39,391 nt of DNA. Source: Flavobacterium sp. ASW18X. Lineage in GTDB: Bacteria > Bacteroidota > Bacteroidia > Flavobacteriales > Flavobacteriaceae. This document shows, one piece after another, positions 17,964-26,163 of this stretch. Below the pieces are notes generated by a model. That model did no database searches. It was not told the DNA's origin and saw only the letters and a list, made by a program, of their open reading frames with translations. Location of the stretch: assembly GCF_005144745.1 (NCBI RefSeq), contig NZ_SWKK01000026.1:1-39391 (forward strand). Reading direction: 5' to 3'. A program made the translations under genes and the position numbers. How positions within the stretch are numbered: position 1 is the first letter of the stretch; each line of letters starts with the position of its first letter.

Positions 17964-18130
17964 ATCTGTATGTTTTAGTTTAAAAATTATATGCTAAAAG
18001 TAAAGTGATAACAGGGACAAGTTTAATGCATATCAATTTGTTTTTAGTGCTAAAGCATCGGCAGTGTTTTTTAGCTTGGTACCGCAACTTTTTATAGTTT
18101 TAGGTATCTATCTATTAAACGTAGCCACCA

Positions 18131-18628
18131 ATGAAATCTACTATTTTTTCTATTATATGTTGCATGCTGGTACTCTCTTGCTCTAAAAGTGATGATGAAG
18201 ACCAAGACACCACCAAATCTTACAGTTATACAGAAAATGCAAGGCTACAAATACCAGATGCTGAAACTGATTTTTTTGTAGTTACCGTTGGCCAAGGTTC
18301 TAACTTGGTGTTTACGTATGAATTTGTTAAAAAAGCAGACCCAAACCTTGCAGACTCTGGTTATTCAGAATCCATTCTGTTTGAACTTGATGCAGCTTTA
18401 AATGAATTTTCCTATTCAGATGAAGATTTGCAACAACTTAACATGTATTACCGGCAAATTTGCTTTTGTGTAAATACAGAAAGTATTGCAATTACCTCTG
18501 GTACTATTCAAGGGCAACGGGTGAATCAAGACACTTGGGAAATTCAACTTAATGTAGAAATAGATTTTGGATATGACAGCGGTCCCGTGTATAAAGAAGT
18601 GGAAGGTAGGTTTAGTTTAGAAAAGTAA
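18131..18628 (+). CDS. Lipoprotein of unknown function
   Basis: 165 residues with a lipoprotein signal (MKSTIFSIICCMLVLSC, Cys17) and an acidic linker (SDDEDQD) typical of surface-exposed Bacteroidota lipoproteins. The rest is predicted beta-rich (FFVVTVGQGSNLVFTYEFV, WEIQLNVEIDFGYDSG) and contains a Cys pair in QICFCVN. I do not recognise a family. It is the intact partner of the pseudogene at 17449-17698. Confidence 0.75.
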   Translation: MKSTIFSIICCMLVLSCSKSDDEDQDTTKSYSYTENARLQIPDAETDFFVVTVGQGSNLVFTYEFVKKADPNLADSGYSESILFELDAALNEFSYSDEDLQQLNMYYRQICFCVNTESIAITSGTIQGQRVNQDTWEIQLNVEIDFGYDSGPVYKEVEGRFSLEK

Positions 18629-18810
18629 AAAAATAGAGATTTCTATTATTCTTATTCCTAATTTTTATATGGGGAACATCGTCTAAACCTATTAGTAGTG
18701 TGGCAAAGAATTACACAATTTAGTCACCCATTTTTCCTGGTTCCTGTTATAAATTTGCCTAAAACAGAAAGTCTTTCTAAGACTTTAATTAACATGTTAA
18801 ACCAAAGTAA

Positions 18811-20478
18811 TTGACAGTAACTTCCGCTAATCACACAAACAAATTGGTATATTTTGAGCCTACGGTAAATACCTTGCCGCAGGCATTGGAATATCCTCAT
18901 TTTTATACGCCAATTCCCTTAGCACAACAAGCTGCAGAGCATTTACAGGAAAGGCTCAGGAATCAACTTCCTTTTTTAACAAAGGAGGCCAAAGGGCGTA
19001 TGCTGGGTGTACTTGTGGTACAGGCTAAAGACGGCAAATTGGGTTATATAGCCGCATATTCTGGAGAACTACAGCCTCCCTTGGAGAAATTACCCTTTGT
19101 TCCTCCAGTACATCAATTACCAAAAGGTAAAGATTTTCCAGAAATGGCTAGTATCAATGCCATTAGTGCCGCGTTGAAAACGTTGTTGGATAGTGCTGAA
19201 TATGCTAACGCGCAAGAGCAGTTACAAAAGGTTACAACGGAAGTTGCTCTAGCAATTAAAACTGCTAAGTTAGCAGCCAAACAAGCAAAAAAAGACCGTG
19301 ATAAAAAACGCAAGGCAGCAGCTTTATTGCCGGACAGTGAACAAAGTGTCTTGTTAGAAGAATTAAATAGGCAAGGAGCAATTGCAGGGATGGATTTAAG
19401 ACGTTTTACCCGTTCGCAAAACCAGCGATTGGAAAAAGCAAAACAGGAAGCGCAATATTTTGATGAAAAAGTGAAGCAATTAAAAGCTTTAAGAAAAGCC
19501 AAATCTGCCGCTTTGCAAGACGCAATATTTGCTGAGTTTGTGTTTACAAATGCATTGGGAGAAACAAAGGATGTAAAATCAGTCTTTTTAGATGTTGGTG
19601 TTGAGGTACCGCCAGCTGGAGCTGGAGAATGTGCAGCGCCAAAATTGTTTCAGTACGCCTTTAAAAACAATTTAAAACCATTAGCCTTGGCGGAGTTTTG
19701 GTGGGGAGCATCTCCCAACTCAGAAATACGGGTGCATGGCAATTATTATCCTGCATGCAAAGGCAAATGCAAGCCAATCTTGGCTCACATGCTCAAAGGA
19801 ACACCAGTAAAACCAAATCCTTTGTTGACAAATTTTGGGGCAGACAAAACGCTAGAAATACTATTTGAAGATGAAAACTTGGTTGTGGTAAACAAGCCCT
19901 CTGGAATGTTGTCTGTGCCTGGAAAACACATTAAGGACTCCGTAAAATCAAGAATACAGGACCGTTATCCTAAGGCAACTGGGCCTTTAATTGTACATAG
20001 GTTAGATCAAGACACTTCTGGAGTTATGGTAGTGGCATTGACCAAAGAGGCTCACAAAGCGCTACAGCTGCAATTTTTAGAACGAACCATACGCAAAACA
20101 TACATGGCGTTGTTAGAAAAGGCAATACTAGCTACGGAAGGTAAAATAGAATTACCCTTAATTTTAGACATTAATAACAGGCCAATGCAAAAGGTAAGTT
20201 ATGAGTATGGTAAATCTGCATTAACTTATTTTAAAGTGGTCCAAAAAACAAGTAGCAAAACGCTTATCAAATTACATCCTATCACAGGGCGTTCACATCA
20301 ATTACGGGTGCACTGTGCACACAAGCTAGGTTTGCAAGCACCAATTTTAGGAGATAATTTGTATGGTACACCCGCGTCAAGACTTTGCTTACATGCACAG
20401 CAAATAACATTTAAGCACCCCACGACTCAAAAAGAAATGGTTATTGATACGGAAGTGCCATTTACTATTAACACCTAA
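18811..20478 (+). CDS. RluA-type pseudouridine synthase with long N-terminal extension
   Basis: About 555 residues. The reading frame is closed by TAA at 18808-18810, and the first ATG comes only after conserved N-terminal sequence, so TTG at 18811 (or TTG at 18841) must start it. Domain order: N-terminal region ending MLGVLVVQ; charged coiled coil about 120-235; a middle domain with GECAAPKLFQYAF and LAEFWWG; then the RluA catalytic domain from about 345, with HRLDQDTSG (catalytic Asp399) and HPITGRSHQLRVHCAH. It isomerises uridine in structural RNA in the cytoplasm. The extended form is common in Bacteroidota; the target RNA is unknown. Confidence 0.9.
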   Translation: MTVTSANHTNKLVYFEPTVNTLPQALEYPHFYTPIPLAQQAAEHLQERLRNQLPFLTKEAKGRMLGVLVVQAKDGKLGYIAAYSGELQPPLEKLPFVPPVHQLPKGKDFPEMASINAISAALKTLLDSAEYANAQEQLQKVTTEVALAIKTAKLAAKQAKKDRDKKRKAAALLPDSEQSVLLEELNRQGAIAGMDLRRFTRSQNQRLEKAKQEAQYFDEKVKQLKALRKAKSAALQDAIFAEFVFTNALGETKDVKSVFLDVGVEVPPAGAGECAAPKLFQYAFKNNLKPLALAEFWWGASPNSEIRVHGNYYPACKGKCKPILAHMLKGTPVKPNPLLTNFGADKTLEILFEDENLVVVNKPSGMLSVPGKHIKDSVKSRIQDRYPKATGPLIVHRLDQDTSGVMVVALTKEAHKALQLQFLERTIRKTYMALLEKAILATEGKIELPLILDINNRPMQKVSYEYGKSALTYFKVVQKTSSKTLIKLHPITGRSHQLRVHCAHKLGLQAPILGDNLYGTPASRLCLHAQQITFKHPTTQKEMVIDTEVPFTINT

Positions 20479-20488
20479 GCATACAGAT

Positions 20489-20596
20489 CTATCCGTACCA
20501 CTTTTTTACCAAAGTCCTGATTTCTTTTTTTGCTTGTTCTAGAATAGTATTTAGCTGGTCTCTGTTTTGGTCCACACCAATGGCAGAAATCTGTTT
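20489..20596 (-). pseudogene. C-terminal relic of a lost gene
   Basis: Read on the minus strand, an open stretch of 35 codons ends with a stop at 20489-20491 and encodes GVDQNRDQLNTILEQAKKEI and then RTLVKKWYG, which looks like an amphipathic C-terminal helix of a real protein. An in-frame stop (20597-20599) closes it upstream and no start exists. Origin not recognised. Confidence 0.4.
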
Positions 20597-20731
20597 TTAA
20601 AACATACCTATAAAAAAATACATTGCTTTGCTTCAGGTATCACAAAAAAAAATCGGTGTAGTTTTGCCAGATTAGAATGCAAAGGGTGGTGAAGCTGTTC
20701 TAAAAAATCTTTTACTTAAAATTAAATTTAT

Positions 20732-21364
20732 ATGATATCCTTTAACGACCTTCTTTTGTTTGGATTGGCAGCCTTACTTATGGTGTTATCTCCAGGTCCT
20801 AATATGATTTACTTGATATCAAGGTCATTATCTCAAGGTAAGAATGCTGGAATTATTTCGTTGTTTGGTGTTATGTGTGGCTTTTTATTCCATATACTTA
20901 TGGTTTCTTTTGGGTTAACGGCCATATTTTTTGCAATTCCGTACGCTTTTGTGGTAGTTAAATTTTTTGGAGTGGCGTATTTGTTATACTTGGCCTACAA
21001 TGCTGTTAAATCTGATACTAGAATATTTGATGCGGATAAATGTTTAAAGGCAGATAAGCCCTTTAAATTGTTTAACATTGGGCTTATGACCAATGTCTTA
21101 AATCCTAAAATGGCCGTATTTTACTTGTCTTTCTTTCCGCAATTTATAAAACCAGAAAATGGTTCAATTTTAAGCCAGAGTTTTCAATTGGGCGTATTAC
21201 AGATTGTAATTAGTTTTACGGTAAACCTTGTAATTGTAGTATCTGCGGCTAGAATGTCCTCTTGGTTCTCTAAAAAGCCCATATGGCTAAGAATTCAGAA
21301 ATGGTTTATGGCTTCAGTTCTAACAGGTCTTGCCGTTAAAATGGCATTGACCAAAGCAAAGTAA
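20732..21364 (+). CDS. LysE/RhtB-family amino-acid exporter
   Basis: 210 residues with five to six membrane helices. The N-terminal signature LLMVLSPGPNMIYLISRSLSQGKNAG and the segment TNVLNPKMAVFYLSFFPQF are diagnostic of the LysE/RhtB family, which exports amino acids or their derivatives across the inner membrane. Length is normal. The gene stands alone; the 280 bp after it hold only the MarR promoter region and no supported gene. Confidence 0.92.
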   Translation: MISFNDLLLFGLAALLMVLSPGPNMIYLISRSLSQGKNAGIISLFGVMCGFLFHILMVSFGLTAIFFAIPYAFVVVKFFGVAYLLYLAYNAVKSDTRIFDADKCLKADKPFKLFNIGLMTNVLNPKMAVFYLSFFPQFIKPENGSILSQSFQLGVLQIVISFTVNLVIVVSAARMSSWFSKKPIWLRIQKWFMASVLTGLAVKMALTKAK

Positions 21365-21607
21365 ATCGGGTAGGGAATAAAGCTGATTCTCATGGTTTTT
21401 CTAGAATTAGTTCTACGTAAAGATTTTAAGTGGTTTGGCTAGGTTTTAGTAGTGTTGGGTATTCAAACTTAGTTGAGGTTTTCTTTTTAACGTACCATGC
21501 TTTTCAGTACAAAGCTCCTATTACAAGGTTATTGAATGTAAATTTTTTAGATTTAAGACTGGGAAATTGTGGTGAGGTAAGGCAACTTTTACTTATTTTA
21601 ATTCAAA

Positions 21608-21640
21608 TAGTTGTCTAGCTAACTAAATTTAATATATTTG
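21608..21640 (+). promoter_or_regulatory. marR promoter and operator, leaderless start likely
   Basis: TAGTTGTCTAGCTAACTA (21608-21625) is an imperfect palindrome (14 of 18 positions symmetric). Its TTG at 21611-21613 stands 19 bases before a perfect -7 element TATATTTG (21633-21640). The start codon is at 21645, so the transcript should begin at or next to it. The same 18-mer recurs at 22083-22100 with one change, which points to binding and self-repression by the MarR protein. Confidence 0.7.
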
Positions 21641-21644
21641 CGCT

Positions 21645-22070
21645 ATGATTAACACTAATATTTATTTTCAAATTGAGCTTACTGCAAGAAAAATTAGACA
21701 GTATGGACAAAATGTGCTCAGGTCTCATGGCATAAATATGACCATAGAACAATGGCTGGTTTTAAATGTTGTCAATGAAAATGAAGCAATTAATCAAATA
21801 GAAGTAGGAGAACTATTAGTGAAAGATAAACCTACCATTTCAAGAATGGTTAATCATCTAGAAAAACAGGGATATGTTATTAAAAGCGTTTCTGCATCAG
21901 ACTCTAGAAAGGCAGAACTTAGGGTGTCTAAGGAAGGCAAAAAGATGATTGATAATTTATATCCTATTATAGAAAAAATACGATTTAAGGGTCTGAACGA
22001 ATTGTCTAACGACGAAAAACATACTATGGCAAGGCTACTTAAAAAAATCCAAGAAAATCTAGCAAACTAA
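21645..22070 (+). CDS. MarR-family transcriptional regulator
   Basis: 141 residues in the usual MarR layout: N-terminal dimerisation helix, winged helix about 30-100 with recognition segment VKDKPTISRMVNHLEKQGYV, wing SASDSRKAELRVSKEG, and a C-terminal dimerisation helix. MarR proteins are dimeric repressors released by small aromatic ligands, oxidants or metals. Operator-like 18-mers flank the gene upstream (21608-21625) and downstream (22083-22100), so it likely controls itself and the lipoprotein gene at 22128. Confidence 0.9.
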   Translation: MINTNIYFQIELTARKIRQYGQNVLRSHGINMTIEQWLVLNVVNENEAINQIEVGELLVKDKPTISRMVNHLEKQGYVIKSVSASDSRKAELRVSKEGKKMIDNLYPIIEKIRFKGLNELSNDEKHTMARLLKKIQENLAN

Positions 22071-22082
22071 ATTTTAATAATA

Positions 22083-22100
22083 TAGTTGTTTAGCTAACTA
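22083..22100 (+). promoter_or_regulatory. Second MarR operator, before the NTF2-like lipoprotein gene
   Basis: TAGTTGTTTAGCTAACTA matches the operator in front of marR (21608-21625) except for one base. It lies 28 bp before the start codon at 22128 and carries a TTG that could be a -33 element, although a good -7 match 19 bases later is missing. Confidence 0.65.
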
Positions 22101-22127
22101 AAATTAATAAATCTTTAAATCTAAATT

Positions 22128-22559
22128 ATGAAAACAAAAGTTCTGGTTTTTTTAACCCTTTTTACACTTGTATCTTGTACGTCTAATGCTCAAGAAGAAG
22201 CCATTGAAGAAGTAAAGAAAGTAATTGAATCCTATAAAAATGCAGGTGACATTAATGATGCATCAAAATTAGAACCCCATCTGCACGATGCTTTTAGGGT
22301 TGTTCTATATGATGGAAAAAAGAGCGAGGCTTCTGTTTTAGACAAAGCCACCTACATCTCTTTTATAGCAACTAAGAAATTTGGAGGTTACAAACGGACA
22401 GCCACCTATCATGATATTCAATTCATTGAAAAGAATATGGTCACGGTAAAAGTTACCCTAAAAAGCCCTGGTAAACCTACTTTAAAGAATTTTTATTCTC
22501 TTGTAAAAATTAAAAACAAGTGGTTGGTGATACAAGATTATGTAACCCTATTACCATAA
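22128..22559 (+). CDS. NTF2-like lipoprotein (lumazine-binding-like / SnoaL fold)
   Basis: 143 residues with a lipoprotein signal (MKTKVLVFLTLFTLVSC, Cys17). The mature part fits the NTF2-like cone fold: helix AIEEVKKVIESYKNAGDIND, FRVVLYDGKKSEASVLDKATYISFI, and strands ending NFYSLVKIKNKWLVIQDYVTL. Similar Bacteroidota proteins are annotated as putative lumazine-binding. Enzymatic or binding role unknown. It is preceded by a copy of the MarR operator and followed by a terminator. Confidence 0.8.
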   Translation: MKTKVLVFLTLFTLVSCTSNAQEEAIEEVKKVIESYKNAGDINDASKLEPHLHDAFRVVLYDGKKSEASVLDKATYISFIATKKFGGYKRTATYHDIQFIEKNMVTVKVTLKSPGKPTLKNFYSLVKIKNKWLVIQDYVTLLP

Positions 22560-22609
22560 GCAACTATAATATGGCAAACGCTAAGGAGTACATTTTTAAC
22601 TTATAAATA

Positions 22610-22650
22610 AATAGCGGTTATGCGTGTACGTTTAACCGCTATTCCGTTTT
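22610..22650 (+). terminator. Terminator hairpin after the NTF2-like gene
   Basis: A perfect 11-bp stem, AATAGCGGTTA / TAACCGCTATT (22610-22620 with 22633-22643), has a 12-base loop and is followed by CCGTTTT. The T run is short, so strength is uncertain. Confidence 0.65.
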
Positions 22651-22923
22651 ATGGCTATTCTTAAAAACGTTCAACTTAAGAAAGTTCATAAAAAAACAAG
22701 CCATCATCATTACTTATTTTGTATTTTTATGTATGAGAGATTTGTGTTGAGAGAAGGCTATTGTTTTGTGTATAGTATTTTTTGAAACATCCTTCATGAA
22801 GGTAATGACAGCCATGATGCTGATTTTATTTACTCTTTCACCGTCTAATTAGAAGATGATTTGATTATTCGTTCACAATATCTCAAAAAAGTGGATAATA
22901 CGATATGGTAAATAAGGGTTAAT
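22651..22923. other. AT-rich intergenic DNA with a 12-bp palindrome
   Basis: No supported gene. A perfect palindrome CCTTCATGAAGG lies at 22791-22802, and from 22796 an 18-codon open frame encodes a signal-peptide-like sequence (MKVMTAMMLILFTLSPSN) followed by a stop. This may be the front end of a lost exported protein. Confidence 0.3.
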
Positions 22924-23372
22924 ATGTTGACTATAGAAGACAATAAAAATGTTATCCGTGACTTTATCATTCCTACATTGGTGATTGCAATGTTGTCTAA
23001 ACCGTTAATTTGCAATCACGATGAATATGACGGTTTTCTCACTTCTATTGGTGTAGACAGCAACTTTTTGGTAACGATTGACAAAGAATGTTCTAATGCT
23101 GATATAAAACATTTACCAAAACAATATAAAGACAGATTCTCTAGGTCTCCTTGATTTGATAATTCTGATAAAATTTTCAAAATAGCATATGGATTAAAAC
23201 AAATTGTAACAACGAAAATAGAAGAGGTTATACCATTTTTTGCTATGGATTGATAGAACTCACTATATGGAAAGTTATATTTAACACAGGTTATAATGAG
23301 GGTTTTACCATCAAAGAGACAAAACATGATATTGAAAATTATGAATTTGAAAATTGTTCGATGGATTAAAGA
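22924..23372 (+). pseudogene. Broken gene of unknown function
   Basis: A 76-codon frame starts at 22924 (MLTIEDNKNVIRDFIIPTLV) and stops at 23152-23154. The same frame continues past the stop with coding-like sequence (DKIFKIAYGLKQIVTTKIEE) to 23254. A second frame then carries on (FCYGLIELTIWKVIFNTGYN, later IKETKHDIENYEFENC) to a stop at 23370-23372. An internal stop plus a frameshift would explain this. The family is not recognised, and the 76-residue frame alone could still be a small real gene. Confidence 0.4.
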
Positions 23373-23673
23373 TTTACACCTATTTGAGATTCTAGCGATT
23401 TCGATTTGCGGACTCTTAGTTATAGGAATTTTTATTAATATTTACGTTGAGCAATTCCGATTCAATCTAACTGATTGGCAGATTTATGCAAAAGGTAAAA
23501 GAATCTCCCTTTATATGATTTGTTGTTCACCAGTACTTTCATTTTTCAATGCTTTATTTTTATATCTAAGAAAAAAAGGTAGCAGACAGAGAAATATAAT
23601 TTGGGGATTGATAAGTATGCTTCCAATATTTTATTTTCTATTGTTATTTATAATCGGATTTTTGTTTTCTTAG
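23326..23673 (+). CDS. Small membrane protein of unknown function
   Basis: About 115 residues with three predicted membrane segments (FEILAISICGLLVIGIFINI; ISLYMICCSPVLSFFNALFL; IIWGLISMLPIFYFLLLFII) and positively charged loops (RKKGSRQRN). Possible starts are 23296, 23326 and 23341; the earliest overlaps the end of the preceding broken frame, so a later one is favoured. No family recognised. Its location in AT-rich accessory DNA suggests a recently acquired gene. Confidence 0.5.
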   Translation: MILKIMNLKIVRWIKDLHLFEILAISICGLLVIGIFINIYVEQFRFNLTDWQIYAKGKRISLYMICCSPVLSFFNALFLYLRKKGSRQRNIIWGLISMLPIFYFLLLFIIGFLFS

Positions 23674-24033
23674 TAAAAAACGTTTTACAACAACGGCTAA
23701 CCATTGCCCAACTCCTTTTGAATAGCTTGGCAATTTTAAGGTTTTCGGCTTTTATCGTTTTTTTGTTATGAATACTGACGCTTAATTTTAGATTCTTAAT
23801 CAAGGCTAAAATTAGCGCAAAGGGCTACTTTAGAGATATACTCAGTTAGCTGAGTGTCTCAGCACTGCTTAAAGCTCTTTTTGATGTAAAATTCAGGCAT
23901 TTCATAAGCTATTTTCTATGCAAGACCTCGTGTTTTTATCCATAATAAGAATGTAGTTTACATCGCGTTACAAAGTCGCTATGGGAGTGTAACAATATCA
24001 AATCGGTATTTATAGATTTGTTATCTTAGCGGT
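23674..24033. other. Intergenic stretch with two hairpins, no gene
   Basis: No gene is supported. Just after the membrane-protein gene lies ACAACAACGGCTAACC (23687-23702), a type of sequence I recall downstream of small accessory genes in flavobacteria. A long imperfect stem follows at about 23780-23816 (GCTTAATTTTAG / CTAAAATTAGC, one bulged T), then a 6-bp stem ACTCAG-TTAG-CTGAGT (23840-23855). A TAGATTTG at 24013-24020 may be the -7 element for the regulator at 24034, with no clear -33 partner. Confidence 0.45.
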
Positions 24034-24336
24034 ATGAATCTAATTGAGGTCAACAAAGCACTATCTAATCACGTAAGAGTAAATATCTTAAATTGGCTCA
24101 AGAACCCAGCGGATAATTTTCCGCCGCATAAAGAACTCGGTCACTTTGATTATGGGGTTTGCCTAGTGTTCATAAAAGAAAAAGCGAATTTATCCCAATC
24201 AACCATATCTCAATACATGTCTCAACTACAGAAGGTTGGTCTGGTATCGGCAACCAGAATTGGTAAATGGACTTATTTTAAAAGAAATGAGGAGAACATA
24301 GAAAAATACCTTAATCAACTTAGAAACGAACTTTAA
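24034..24336 (+). CDS. ArsR-like winged-helix regulator
   Basis: 100 residues: helix NKALSNHVRVNILNWLKNP as in ArsR proteins, a recognition region LSQSTISQYMSQLQKVGLV (53-71) and wing RIGKWTYFKRNEE. A stretch PHKELGHFDYGVCLV (31-45) is inserted before the HTH; similar small regulators in Bacteroidota carry it too. The single Cys43 does not make a classic metal site. It lies 46 bp before the decarboxylase gene in the same direction and probably controls it. Confidence 0.85.
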   Translation: MNLIEVNKALSNHVRVNILNWLKNPADNFPPHKELGHFDYGVCLVFIKEKANLSQSTISQYMSQLQKVGLVSATRIGKWTYFKRNEENIEKYLNQLRNEL

Positions 24337-24382
24337 ATTTTACAACAATAAATCGACAATTACCAATTTATAAATTTATAGT

Positions 24383-25780
24383 ATGAAAAATCATTTACAG
24401 GATAGCATGTTTCAAGAAATGAAAGCGAGAGAAATATTTAACCAAGCCCAACAGTTTTCATTCGCCTATTTGGATACTATTTATGAAAGAAATGTGTATC
24501 CAACAGAACAAGCCATCGCCAATTTAACTGTGTTTGATGAGGAACTCCCTAAGAGTTCTAGTAAGGCAGAAGATGTGATTACACAATTGCATGAATATGG
24601 TAGTCCTGCAACTACAGCTACCTTAGGAGGTAGGTATTTTGGTTTTGTTTGTGGTAGCGCGGTTCCTGTGGGTTTGGCAGCAAAAAACTTAGCTACCTAT
24701 TGGGATCAAGCCCCAGCTATGCATGTGCTTTCTCCAATAGGCAGTAAATTAGAAAGTGTGGTAGAAAAATGGTTAAGGGATTTGTTTCAATTACCGCAAC
24801 ATACATCTGCAGGTTTTGTAAGCGGAACGTCTACAGCAAATTTGTGTGGGTTAGCCGCCGCCCGGTATAGAATACTTCAAAGAAATAATTGGGACATCAA
24901 TAAAAAGGGGCTTAATGGTTCTCCCAAAATAAGAATTGTAACTGGTAAGCAGGCGCATTCTACGGTGTTAAAGGCGGTAGCAATTTTAGGGCTAGGGGTA
25001 GATAATATTGAGTGGGTAGATGTGGATAGGGAAGGTAGAGTTATTCCAGAACTAATACCAGAATTGGATGCTAATACCATCCTAATTCTACAAGCAGGAA
25101 ATGTAAATAGTGGTGCTTTTGATCCTTTTGAAGTCCTATGTGAAAAAGCAAGAAAAGCGAATAGTTGGGTGCATATAGATGGTGCTTTTGGTTTGTGGGC
25201 AGGAGCTGTAAAAGAGTTAGCACATTTAACTAAAGGAATAGAGATGGCAACTTCTTGGGCAGTAGACGGTCACAAGACCTTAAATACGCCTTATGATTCT
25301 GGTATAATTCTATGTGCAGATAAAGATGCGATGACGGCCGCATTACATATGTCTGGTAGTTATCTGGTACAAAGTAAAGAAAGAGACGGTATGTTTTATA
25401 CACCAGAAATGTCTCGCAGAGCCAGAATAGTTGAATTGTGGGCTGTGTTAAAATATCTAGGTAAAGAAGGAGTAGATAGTATGGTACTTACCATGCACCA
25501 GAGAGCAAAACAATTTGCACTAGAAATAGAACAAATAGACGGATTTTATGTGGAAAATGAAGTGGTTTTTAACCAAGTGGTAGTACGCTGTAATACGGAT
25601 AAACTTACTGCGGATGTCTTAGAGCAGATACAAGCATTAAGAACATGCTGGTTGGGAGGTTCTCAATGGCATGATAAAAAAGTTATACGGGTTAGTATAT
25701 GTTCTTGGGCAACAACTACAAAAGATATTACAAAATCTGTAAAGTCATTTGAAAAAGCTTTAAAAATGATTTCTCACTAA
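24383..25780 (+). CDS. PLP-dependent group II decarboxylase-family enzyme
   Basis: 465 residues of the pyridoxal-dependent decarboxylase family (glutamate/aromatic amino-acid decarboxylase type, fold type I). The PLP lysine is K298 in AVDGHKTLN. Also seen are GFVSGTSTANLCGLAAARY (phosphate-binding region), QAHSTVLKAVAILGLG, and HIDGAFGLWAG with the PLP-ring Asp. Length is normal. Substrate is not readable; members decarboxylate amino acids or, rarely, act as aldolases or transaminases. The decayed racemase gene directly downstream and the ArsR-like gene upstream suggest a former small amino-acid operon. Confidence 0.9.
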   Translation: MKNHLQDSMFQEMKAREIFNQAQQFSFAYLDTIYERNVYPTEQAIANLTVFDEELPKSSSKAEDVITQLHEYGSPATTATLGGRYFGFVCGSAVPVGLAAKNLATYWDQAPAMHVLSPIGSKLESVVEKWLRDLFQLPQHTSAGFVSGTSTANLCGLAAARYRILQRNNWDINKKGLNGSPKIRIVTGKQAHSTVLKAVAILGLGVDNIEWVDVDREGRVIPELIPELDANTILILQAGNVNSGAFDPFEVLCEKARKANSWVHIDGAFGLWAGAVKELAHLTKGIEMATSWAVDGHKTLNTPYDSGIILCADKDAMTAALHMSGSYLVQSKERDGMFYTPEMSRRARIVELWAVLKYLGKEGVDSMVLTMHQRAKQFALEIEQIDGFYVENEVVFNQVVVRCNTDKLTADVLEQIQALRTCWLGGSQWHDKKVIRVSICSWATTTKDITKSVKSFEKALKMISH

Positions 25781-25804
25781 AAAAATTAAACTGAAATTTA
25801 TATT

Positions 25805-26082
25805 GAAAAGGTAGGTTTAATAGGTAGTATAAGTTGGAAATCTACCATGTTTTATGATGAGCAAATTAATTATAACACCAAAGTTTAGGCGGAATATATT
25901 CTATAAAATGAAGTATAGATTCTTTGAATCTTGAAGAAGTACAACAACTAGTTGTAACAGAAAACCACCAAGTGCTGGTAGCATTACTTGTAGCTTCTGC
26001 CTAAAATTCAGATAGGTCTGGTACAGATGCCATCGTCTATGTTGCAACCCCATGCTATAAATTACAAAGAACTGGGCTATAG
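25805..26082 (+). pseudogene. Decayed aspartate/glutamate racemase gene
   Basis: The first frame reads EKVGLIGSISWKSTMFYDEQ and INYNTKV, the typical N-terminus of Asp/Glu racemases (VGLIGGMSWEST), then hits a stop at 25886-25888. After a shift the similarity continues as GGIYSIK-stop-SIDSLNLEEVQQLV, ENHQVLVALLVASA-stop-NSDRSGTDAIVYVATPC. There are at least two in-frame stops and one frameshift, and the Cys of the second catalytic motif region (TPC) is still visible. It starts about 25 bp after the decarboxylase gene. Clearly non-functional. Confidence 0.75.
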
Positions 26083-26163
26083 AACTTGTTCATGAGTTTG
26101 GTTTATTTAGTAATTTTATAGAAGCTATAACAGCAATTTCGAATTTATTATAGGGTACAAGAT

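Noticed and set aside
18632-18647. AATAGA-GATT-TCTATT hairpin after the lipoprotein gene
   Set aside because: A 6-bp A/T-rich stem without a T run is too weak to call a terminator.
19113-19502. 129-codon minus-strand frame inside the RluA-type gene
   Set aside because: It mirrors the lysine/alanine-rich coiled coil on the plus strand; the translated Ser/Cys/Phe-rich sequence shows no protein-like pattern.
21430-21618. 62-codon frame with GTG start before marR
   Set aside because: It overlaps the marR promoter and operator, has no recognisable domain, and sits in AT-rich DNA where such frames occur by chance.
23016-23327. 103-codon minus-strand frame
   Set aside because: It overlaps the plus-strand broken gene, has no start context, and its composition (many Phe, Ser, Ile) looks like an antisense shadow.
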